This document shows positions 39,701 through 48,000 of a DNA stretch of 64,000 bases, in pieces. The stretch comes from Nematostella vectensis (taxonomy: Eukaryota; Cnidaria; Anthozoa; Actiniaria; Edwardsiidae), in the NCBI RefSeq assembly GCF_932526225.1, contig NC_064034.1, forward strand, positions 188,501-252,500, in the 5' to 3' direction. Each line of letters opens with the position of its first letter. Within the stretch, counting starts at the first letter, position 1. Both the position numbers and the translations under genes were made by a program. The notes under the pieces are model-generated. The model had not been told where the DNA came from. It did no database searches and saw nothing but the letters and a program-made list of their open reading frames with translations.

Positions 39701-42700
39701 CAATTAACATAGTTTTCAATATAATATTGCATATTATTTAATAAGGTATTGACAGCTTTTAAAAAGTTCAACTGTTTGTAGACACTTAAAAGCCTACAAT
39801 AAGCACTGACTCCAGACATGCGCAGTACTATGTTGCTGCCCCTTTAAAGTAAAATACAGCTTTACTTAGTCAGTGTAGACAATATTGCGGATTTTGTCAA
39901 TATTCTAATATGAATATATCAATATTCTCCCCCTTACGTCTTTATTTCTATTTATTTTATGCTTTTCACATGATACCAAAACAGCGTCTTTTTTCTTCGC
40001 TAATTTGATGTCATGTACACAATAAAAGAGATGCGCCCGTGCGCATGGCGAGTCTCCAAGGGACCCAAGACGCCCAAATAGACCTCTATTTTTTGTCATC
40101 CACAATCTTGGCGAGCTGTGCGTGGCGTAACCGTATTACAGGCCTGGGATCCTGGTTATTGTCCTCCCCATTAATGCGCGGGTTGGGATAACCTTGCAAG
40201 AGTGTTGTACAGCATATTCGCTCGGAAATATCGGTGCTTGGGGCCTTCGGGTTCTTTACAGCCTTCCGTAAAAGCCTTGTGCTGCCATACCGATTGGGTA
40301 ATCCGTATGTATGGTTTCCGTTTTGTTCTTCAGAAAGGGTTCGAACCCAGGCCAATGGGCTTTTTTTTATTCGTTTTCTTTCTTTGTGCTTGACCCCCCT
40401 AATCCTGATTGGTTTTGCGCAAAAATAATACAAAAAAAGTGAGTTTGCAAAATAAGCTTGCTGGATTTATTGATTATATGTATTCAATTTGTTCCTAGGA
40501 AGCTAACAAAAAACACAAAGCAAAGAGTTTGAGGAAGTAAACAAATATGTGAACTTTAATGTTCTATTTGAAGGGGCGCATTTTGTACAGGGAAGCATAC
40601 ATAGAATGCTTAACTGGTGGAGAGGGGAGAGGTAACAGTTTATTGAGCATAATGTCAACAATAGCAGGGGGAAGGGAGGGGCACTCTCTTCATACAATAT
40701 TGCAGTTGTTACCTATTATTAAATAAGTTTGTAAGATATATTTGTTTATTAAGCAAGGTCTATTTCTTAGACAAGCAAACTCAAGTAAGAGCTGTTGAAA
40801 TAACAGGTGAGTGTTAAAAAAAACGATTATCTGATTAGAAAACTAATGTAGATTCCTTTGCACCAAATAAGAACAAACTTCATTTTGTTTGTTATTTATG
40901 AGGAACGAGATTAGCTCTACAAGGCCAAGAAGAAATATGTATTGCTCATCTAAATTATACAAGTAAATAATAATATTAAAAAAGAATTACTGTAAGTAAT
41001 TAGAGTGGTTTTCATTAACCCGTGAAACAAAGTGTGATAGTTAAACGGTAATAGTTAGTAAAACACAAAAAAGAACAATAGAATCAGATCACAACAAAGT
41101 GTAATACGCTAAAGCGTAGTTCACGGGTTAATGAAGGTTTTGACATTTCAACCTTACATCCACATGAAAGTAATGCCTAATATCGAGTGCCCTACAGTAA
41201 GTGTTTTGCAGTCAAATTGTTTTCTTTTAGTAGGTAAAAAATTATTCTAAATAATAGTAATCATAGCTATGGTCACCACTTACACATATAGAACTTGTAA
41301 TGAAAAGAAAGAAAAAAAATATATATATGCAGTCAAACAACAGAATTGCATGATAACCTTGAATATATTGAATAAAGGACTCCAAAAAAAACATCTTCTG
41401 TACTAGTTGATTGAATTGACCCTTGGCTATTTTTAGCTGAATTCCCCTCCCCCTCTAAAAAAGAAAATAATAATAATAATAATAGAACAAAACTAAAAAG
41501 CAAACAAACACAACAGAGACCCCCACCAACAATTTTGGTTTTTTTACTTTCCCTTAAAGGGGGAGTGTCATGTTTAAGAGATTTGCAATAGCTCTAGAGC
41601 CTTGACACAATGAACTTCAGTGAAATTCTAATACTGACTTATGAGCTTTTGGTACATGTGGGAGACTTTAAACAAAACAAAAAAAATGACCACAAACTGT
41701 CAATTAACATAGTTTTCAATATAATATTGCATATTATTTAATAAGGTATTGACAGCTTTTAAAAAGTTCAACTGTTTGTAGGCACTTAAAAGCCTACAAT
41801 AAGCACTGACTCCAGACATGCGCAGTACTATGTTGCTGCCCCTTTAAAGTAAAATACAGCTTTACTTAGTCAGCGTAGACAATATTGCGGATTTTGTCAA
41901 TATTCTAATATGAATATATCAATATTCTCCCCCCTTACGTCTTTATTTCTATTTATTTTATTCTTTTCACATGATACCAAAACAGCGTCTTTTTTCTTCG
42001 CTAATTTGATGTCATGTACACAATAAAAGAGATGCGCCCGTGCGCATGGCGAGTCCCCAAGGGACCCAAGACGCCCAAATAGACCTCTATTTTTTGTCAT
42101 CCACAATCTCGGCGAGCTGTGCGTGGCGTAACCGTATTACCGGCCTGGGATCCTGGTTATTGTCCTCCCCATTAATGCGCGGGTTGGGATAACCTTGCAA
42201 GAGTGTTGTACAGCATATTCGCTCCGAAATATCGGTGCTTGGGGCCTTCGGGTTCTTTACAGCCTTCCGTAAAAGCCTTGTGCTGCCATACCGATTGGGT
42301 AATCCGTATGTATGGTTTCCGTTTTGTTCTTCAGAAAGGGTTCGATCCCAGGCCAATGGGCTTTTTTTTTATTTGTTTTCTTTCTTTGTGCTTGACCCCC
42401 CTAATCCTGATTGGTTTTGCGCAAAAATAATAAAAAAAAGTGAGTTTGCAAAATAAGCTTGCTGGATTTATTGATTATATGTATTCAATTTGTTCCAAGG
42501 AAGCTAACAAAAAACACAAAGCAAAGAGTTTGAGGAAGTAAACAAATATGTGAACTTTAATGTTCTATTTGAAGGGGCGCATTTTGTACAGGGAAGCATA
42601 CATAGAATGCTTAACTGGTGGAGAGGGGAGAGGTAACAGTTTATTGAGCATAATGTCAACAATAGCAGGGGGAATAGAGGGGCACTCTCTTCATACAATA

Positions 42701-43665
42701 TTGCAGTTGTTACCTATTATTAAATAAGTTTGTAAGATATATTTGTTTATTAAGCAAGGTCTATTTCTTAGACTAGCAAACTCAAGTAAGAGCTGTTGAA
42801 ATAACAGGTGAGTGTTAAAAAAAAACAATTATCTGATTAGAAAACTAATGTAGATTCCTTTGCACCAAATAAGAACAAACTTCATTTTGTTTGTTATTTA
42901 TGAGGAACGAGTTGAGCTCTACAAGGCCAAGAAGAAATATGTATTGCTCATCTAAATTATATAAGTAAATAATAATATTAAAAAAGAATTACTGTAAGTA
43001 ATTAGAGTGGTTTTCATTAACCCGTGAAACAAAGTGTGATAGTTAAACGGTAATAGTTAGTAAAACACAAAAAAGAACAATAGAATCAGATCACAACAAA
43101 GTGTAATACGCTAAAGCGTAGTTCACGGGTTAATGAAGGTTTTGACATTTCAACCTTACATCCACATGAAAGTAATGCCTAATATCGAGTGCCCTACAGT
43201 AAGTGTTTTGCAGTTAAATTGTTTTCTTTTAGTAGGTAAAAAATTATTCTAAATAATAGTAATCATAGCTATGGTCACCACTTACACATATAGAACTTGT
43301 AATGAAAAGAAAGAAAAAATATATATATATGCAGTCAAACAACAGAATTGCATGATAACCTTGAATATATTGAATAAAGGACTGCAAAAAAACATCTTTT
43401 GTACTAGTTGCTTGAATTGACCCTTGGCTATTTTTAGCTGAATTCCCCTCCCCCTCTAAAAAAGAAAATGATAATAATAATAGAACAAAACTAAAAATAA
43501 AACAAAGGGGGAGTGTCATGTTTAAGAGATTTGCAATAGCTCTAGAGCCCTGACACAATGAACTTCAGTGAAATTCTAATACTGACTTATGAGCTTTTGG
43601 TACATGTGGGAGACTTTAAACAAAACAAAAAAAAATGACCACAAACTGTCAATTAACATAGTTTT
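15744..43665 (+). repeat. Satellite 1 tandem array, units 5 (right part) to 19
   Basis: Continuation of the 2-kb satellite after the LTR element. Units start at 17145, 19146, 21152, 23149, 25157, 27163, 29166, 31168, 33175, 35122, 36772, 38720, 40726 and 42727. Most periods are 1997-2008. Exceptions are 1947-1948 where a block of about 55 bp is missing, and 1650 for the unit with a large deletion near 36590. Two sequence subtypes alternate: one reads GACCGGGTTCG at the B-box and AAACGATAATAG upstream, the other GAAAGGGTTCG and AAACGGTAATAG. Several units are mosaics of the two. The last unit stops at about 43665, within the tract reading CATAGTTTT, where satellite 2 begins after a few filler bases. 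Confidence 0.97.
35122..36771 (+). repeat. Satellite 1 unit with large internal deletion and filler
   Basis: This unit is 1650 bp, about 300 bp short of its 1947-1948-bp neighbours. At 36588 the sequence jumps from GTGCTTGGGG, before the B-box, to GGCGCATTTTGTAC, well after it, so the unit lacks the B-box/T-run module. The junction contains the 16-bp word GAGGATTTGAAGAGGC twice in tandem (36592-36607 and 36608-36623), partly resembling the ATTTGAAGGGG just left of the retained right end. Confidence 0.85.
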
Positions 43666-43695
43666 TCTGAGTCATTTTTATGTACTCTCAGCATC
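43666..43695 (+). repeat. Junction of satellite 1 to satellite 2 and first 23 bp of satellite 2
   Basis: After satellite 1 ends in CATAGTTTT, about seven bases (TCTGAGT) belong to neither repeat. Then 43673-43695 matches the satellite 2 segment that begins CATTTTTATGTACTCTCAG and ends in GCATC. Satellite 2 resumes at 47565 with TTTGATGTGCTC, exactly the next bases of its unit. Confidence 0.85.
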
Positions 43696-43712
43696 ATGCG
43701 CAGGCGCCGATC

Positions 43713-44036
43713 ATGGCGGCCACGATGTTTTTAGCTCTGTATTTAATTTTGTGTATGATCGGTACTGTTCCTCATCAAAATCTCTCAATCAATGAAATGG
43801 ATTCGTCTTCGCCGAAACGCCCAAGGCAACACCAGTTCGGGCTTTTTTGCACTGTTTTCAAGCCATTGCTCTTGGTGCCATCAGGATTTCACCGATCGAC
43901 GCGTTCCCTCACCAAGATATCATAACATGGCTACCCATCCCTAGCAATCCCAGGACATGATCCTCCGATTGATGTTACAATATTTATGGACATTTCTATA
44001 AACCCTGGCCCAGAAATTCACTTAGATTATTCTTAG
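43713..44036 (+). pseudogene. LINE N-terminal leader with 2A-like NPGP motif, interrupted
   Basis: From the ATG at 43713 (context GATCATGGCGG) the frame encodes a hydrophobic start (residues like FLALYLILCMIG) and a K/R-rich part, then hits TAA at 43923. The same frame continues to TAG at 44034. In that stretch 43971-44018 reads DVTIFMDISINPGPEI; DISINPGP fits the D-x-x-x-NPGP core of 2A-like ribosome-skipping peptides, which are known at the N-terminus of some animal CR1/L2 LINEs. The usual D(V/I)E(x)NPGP has S instead of E here. The stop upstream would prevent use of this copy. Confidence 0.65.
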
Positions 44037-44045
44037 AGACCTGCT

Positions 44046-44324
44046 ATGGATTTGCATACAGCTTCGTACACTAAAACAACACCAACATTCTCTCGTGAGT
44101 CCCTCTACAGTATTCGTCGCCAAATGAGAACAAGGAATCTGTTTCTGAAACCTGTTAATATCTCATTATTTTGCACACTAAAGCACCTGGGTATATTCAG
44201 ATTCAGAGGGAAAAGAGCTGGAAAGAGGAAGAGATCTGAAGCTAATTTACAACTTGAGTTGCAACTTCATGTCAACACCGCGATCTCAAGTGATCCTGGC
44301 CGCAACCATTCTATTGTTCATTGA
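44046..44324 (+). pseudogene. LINE leader region, second open segment
   Basis: 92 codons in the same frame as the leader and the endonuclease, ending at a stop at 44322-44324. It is basic (an RGKRAGKRKRSE-like patch around the middle). Near its end, LHVNTAISSDPGRNH is spaced like a degenerate 2A motif, with DPGR in place of NPGP. Relation to an ORF1-type protein is unclear. Confidence 0.45.
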
Positions 44325-45656
44325 ACTAAGCTTTGCGAGAACAATAGCCAACACCTACCTGTGTTAATCACCACACGCCATGATTATTCGACCAGCGCCA
44401 ACACTCATAATTCCAGGAACTCATCTAATCTCTTAAAAATAAATACTGGAAAAATTACACCGGACAGTGCGCCTCGATTACACTTTGCTACTTGGAATAT
44501 TCGTGCCATGAACAGGAAAGCTGCATCTATCTGTGATCTTGTCATATCCAAAAGAATTGATGTCTTAGCCCTTGTTGAGACTTGGCTGACTGCTGAAAAC
44601 AACTCTAAGTCTACCGTGGTTGAAGACACAAGCACACGGTTGCCTGTTCCTAACTGCTCAGATCCCACTGTTGCCGATGTAATAAACACTCTACGGGACT
44701 TCGACTTTATTCACCTACCGCGTGCTGGACGAGGTGGCGGCATTGGTTTCTTTCTTAGAAAGGCTTTAAATGTTAAACCTAATACGTCGACTGTCTTTAA
44801 GGCTCTGGAATATGTTGATCTCTCTATCACTGCATCGAGCTCATCAATGCGTCTAGTCACCGTTTATAGACCTCCACCGTCTAAAGTAAACAAGCTTACT
44901 ACTCGAATGTTCTTTGATGATTTCTCAGTTCTTCTTGAACACCTTGCAATGGATCCTGGGAAATTAATTGTAACAGGTGACTTTAATTTTCACATTGAAG
45001 ACCCTGGTGACGCTGATGCTGTCAGACTGTTGGATATGCTCGATGCAGCTGGATTCGAGCAAAAGGTAGTAGGTCCTACGCACAGAAAAGACCACACCCT
45101 TGACCTAGTTGTTGTGCGGGACGGCGACTTGTCAGTGCGCGGACGTCCTGAAATCGTTGCATTCCCTAACTCTGTATCTGACCATAGTGCCATTATTTGT
45201 GATGTTGACATGCCAAAGCCATGTGCCTCCAAGAAAATACTGCATCGGCGTCCGTTACGGAAAATTAATTTCGACTCTTGGTGCAATGACATCAGGGATT
45301 CCGCCATCTACAGTTCTGCTCCGAGTGATGACTCTGACTGCAACGTCTTATGTGATCAGTATAACACTATGCTAAACCACTTCATCGAGAAACATGCTCC
45401 TGTTCGCACTTTTTCAGTTACACTGCGACCCTATTCACCTTGGTATGATGATAGTCTTAGGTTATTGAAAAGACAGAAACGCAAAGCAGAACGGAGATAC
45501 GTTTCATCGAGATTAGAAATCCACCGCCAGATGTACGAAGAGAAGTGTAGAGCTTACAGCACTGCACTGAATGTAGCTAAGAGGAACTTCTACAAGGATC
45601 AAATATCTGGTTGCAATCAGACGCAGTTATTTCAATTGATGGCCTTTTCAGGGTGA
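44325..45656 (+). pseudogene. LINE endonuclease (AP/EEP family) and linker
   Basis: Open from 44325 to a stop at 45654-45656. Counting from the GTG at 44361, the fold begins with FATWNIRAMN (catalytic N46), LVETWL (E73), then VYRPPP, GDFNFHI (206-212) and SDHSAI (273-278), all in the order of apurinic-like endonucleases of LINEs. A charged linker follows. The frame ends where homology to the RT part switches to another frame near 45635, a frameshift of this copy. It would nick target DNA for target-primed reverse transcription. Confidence 0.9.
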
Positions 45657-46612
45657 AGCCGGTTCCGTTGCTACCATCATATGAATCCCCTCAAGCTCTT
45701 GCAGAAGATTTCATCTTATTTTTCACTACCAAGATTCAGCATTTAAAGGACAACCTACGATCATCGCCCCTGTTAACGATGGAGATGTCAGTGACGCCAG
45801 CTCAGCCACAATGTGTGGCGTCATTTCCTGAGTTCTCTGCTGTATCAGTGAGTTATATACGTGATATTTTACAACAATTCAAGCCTAAATCGTGCATATT
45901 AGATCATGTGCCGACAAGTGTACTAAAACAATCCATTGATGTTATTGCCCCGGCCATCACTTCCATTGTCAATGCATCTTTGTCATCTGGTGTTTTCCCT
46001 ACTTCTCTCTAGGGTGGAGTGATCAACCCTTCCATCAAGAAGCAGAGTCTTGACCGCGAAGTATATCCAAACTACCGACCGATTACAAACGTTGCCTTCC
46101 TATCAAAAACACTTGAACGTGTCGCTGCTAACCAGACGATGAACTATCTTATCCCCAACGGCTTACTGGCTAAATTACAATCTGCTTACCGCCCCTTCCA
46201 CAGCACAGAGACTGCTCTTCTTCGTGTCTTTAATGACATTCTGACCGCTATTGACTGCCAACAGGAAGTAGTACTTGTTCTCCTTGACCTGTCGGCTGCG
46301 TTTGACACTATAGAACACTCGGCTCTGTTGTCGCGTATGCAACATCGTTATGGAATTAATGAGATAGCACTCAAGTGGTTCAAATCATATCTAACTGGCA
46401 GAATTCAACAAGTCCTTATAGACGGTGTTCTATCCTCCAGCCAACCACTGCGTTATGGCGTTCCTCAGAGTTCTGTACTCGGCCCGTTGTTGTTCTCTTT
46501 GTTTTTCGCGCCTATCGAAGATGTTGTTCGTGCACATGGTCTTGGTGCGATGATGTATGCTGATGACACGCAGTTATATGTGTCCATTTGCCCGTCTGAA
46601 GATCGGTCAAGG
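45635..46612 (+). pseudogene. LINE reverse transcriptase, broken
   Basis: In a frame different from the endonuclease, with TAG at 46010-46012 splitting it. The RT core shows NYRPITNVAFLSK, HSTETALL, VLLDLSAAFDTIEH (first catalytic Asp), GVPQSSVLGPLLF and MYADDTQLY (YADD at 46556-46567). The usual GVPQGS is GVPQSS here. A second frameshift lies between about 46590 and 46612; after it the coding continues in the third frame. Confidence 0.9.
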
Positions 46613-47358
46613 ATATCCTCATCTGGTGTACATCAAATGGCCTCGCTTGTAACCCCGATAAAACGGAAATTGTACATATCTCATCTCGATTCACGTCAAC
46701 CAACATAATTCCTGAAATCGACGTTGATGGACATTTCATCAAACCAGCCCAGGCAGCACGCGACCTCGGAGTAATCATCGATTCGAGTTTATCTATGACA
46801 AAACATGTCAACAGCATCTGCAAATCAGCCTACCATTCTATAAGGAACATTGGCAGAATACGGAAATACCTTGACCGCAATAACTGTGAGCAGCTCATTC
46901 ATGCTTTCATAACTTCAAAACTAGATGCCTGTAATAGTCTTCTGTCTGGACTCCAAGAAAAAGAAATAGCCAAACTACAGCGTGTTCAGAACTCTGCCGC
47001 AAGACTAATCGTTGGTGCTAAGAAGGGGGACGCCAATACACCCATTCTTAAGGAACTTCACTGGCTACCTGTTGCTTCTAGAATAGACTTTAAAATTCTT
47101 ACAATCACACATAAAGCTCTCCACAACCAGGCTCCTGAATATATCACTGAACTCTTAACACCGTATACGCCATCTGCTAACAAGAACCTTCTCGTCATTC
47201 CTAAATCACGAACAAAAACTTATGGGGACAGATCTTTTTCAAACTTTGCAGCTAAATTATGGAACTCCCTCCCCCTACACATTAGAAACACCGACTGTCT
47301 CAGGAAATTTAAATCGTCTTTAAAGACGTACTTATTTTGTAAGCACTACAACAATTGA
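46612..47358 (+). pseudogene. LINE RT thumb and C-terminal region
   Basis: The frame starting about 46612 holds DILIWCTSNGLACNPDKTE-type thumb sequence, DLGVIIDSSLSM, KLDACNSLLSGL, RVQNSAARLI, LKELHWLPVASRIDFK and FAAKLWNSLP, the standard order of CR1/L2-lineage C-termini, and stops at 47356-47358. It is separated from the catalytic part by a frameshift. Confidence 0.88.
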
Positions 47359-47402
47359 TTAGTTTTTAACCATTAGAAATATTATCATAAGTATTAGTAT
47401 TA

Positions 47403-47447
<45 letters not shown>

Positions 47448-47564
47448 CATCCGTTATATATGTGTAAGATAGAGTTTTAGCTAAATTATTGAGTAGAATA
47501 GAGTAGGATGTTTGTAAAGCATTGAGATTTTTATAATGCTATATTAAATTATTATTTATTATTA
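47359..47564 (+). other. LINE 3' untranslated region with L2-like tail
   Basis: Holds an (AT)n run at 47405-47445 and ends with GTAAAGCATTGAGATTTTT and AATGCTATATTAAA, then an ATT-rich terminus. The near-terminal pair TAAAGCATT / AATGCTATA can fold back and resembles the 3' recognition end of L2-type LINEs. Confidence 0.7.
47405..47445 (+). repeat. (AT)n microsatellite
   Basis: About 20 AT dinucleotides inside the LINE 3' region. Confidence 0.95.
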
Positions 47565-47744
47565 TTTGATGTGCTCATGCTTTGTTCAGGATCCTGTACA
47601 TATTTTATGCACACAAGAACTAACTAGATTCCTTGGATAACTTTGATCAAGCAGATTCTAACATAGAGCATAGCGCTCGATAGATTGATATACCTCTTTT
47701 TCCGAGTATACTGTTTTATTTTTCCTAATGTTACTTTTTGGAAT

Positions 47745-47843
47745 TTACATTCGGAAAAAAAATTATCGATTGTAACCTTTTGGAGGTTACACTCGTAAAA
47801 CAAATTCCCGAATGTAACCCTGAAGCTTTTCCCGAATGTAACC
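47745..47843 (+). repeat. Cluster of five short motifs in satellite 2
   Basis: Related 10-12-bp words occur in both orientations: TTACATTCGG (47745), CGATTGTAACC (47767), GGTTACACTCG (47785), CCGAATGTAACC (47808) and CCGAATGTAACC (47832). The second and third form a perfect hairpin, TGTAACC/GGTTACA with a 7-nt loop (47771-47791). Nearly every unit keeps this cluster. It looks like an array of binding sites or an ancestral short repeat; no factor is identified. Confidence 0.7.
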
Positions 47844-47928
47844 TCCAGTCCGATGGTGACTTTGCTTGGGATAGTTTAAGATACCAATAGTATTAAAAGT
47901 AATTTTCATTACAATTCCCTTCAGCAAT

Positions 47929-48000
47929 GCCACGTTAGTCTTTTGTTGCGGGCACTTGACTACTAACGCAGCGACCCGGGTTCGATTCCCGCTGATAGCC
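47929..48000 (+). pseudogene. tRNA-like module of satellite 2 (plus-strand representative)
   Basis: 72 nt, the length of a tRNA. TAG at 47936-47938 with CTTTTGTTGC and GGGC gives a D-arm of four pairs with wobbles. The loop CTACTAA has the tRNA pattern C32-T33-ACT-A37. The T-arm has a 7-nt TTCGATT loop and four of five pairs, with the B-box GGTTCGATTCC at 47979-47989. Acceptor (3 of 7) and anticodon stem (2 of 5) pair poorly, so it is not a functional tRNA. A long T-run follows, as for Pol III stops. Other plus copies: 48475-48546, 49019-49090, 49567-49638, 50116-50187, 50664-50735, and a stub 51210-51220. It could be the head of a tRNA-derived SINE captured by the repeat. Confidence 0.6.

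Larger units (their letters stand above)
43696..47564 (+). mobile_element. L2/CR1-like LINE, near full length but decayed
   Basis: Non-LTR retrotransposon of about 3.87 kb inserted between two adjacent bases of satellite 2 (GCATC / TTTGATG), with no visible target-site duplication. It has a GC-rich start, a leader with a 2A-like motif, an AP-type endonuclease, reverse transcriptase and the C-terminal region typical of the CR1/L2 lineage. The 3' end has GTAAAGCATTGAG and AATGCTATATTAAA, recalling L2 tails, then an ATT-rich terminal run. Coding is broken by in-frame stops at 43923-43925, 44034-44036, 44322-44324 and 46010-46012, a frameshift near 45635 and another near 46590-46612. The copy is therefore not autonomous. 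Confidence 0.92.

Noticed and set aside
47929-48000. Functional tRNA gene (anticodon ACT)
   Set aside because: Acceptor and anticodon stems pair poorly, and a serine tRNA would need a long variable arm. Kept as tRNA-like only.
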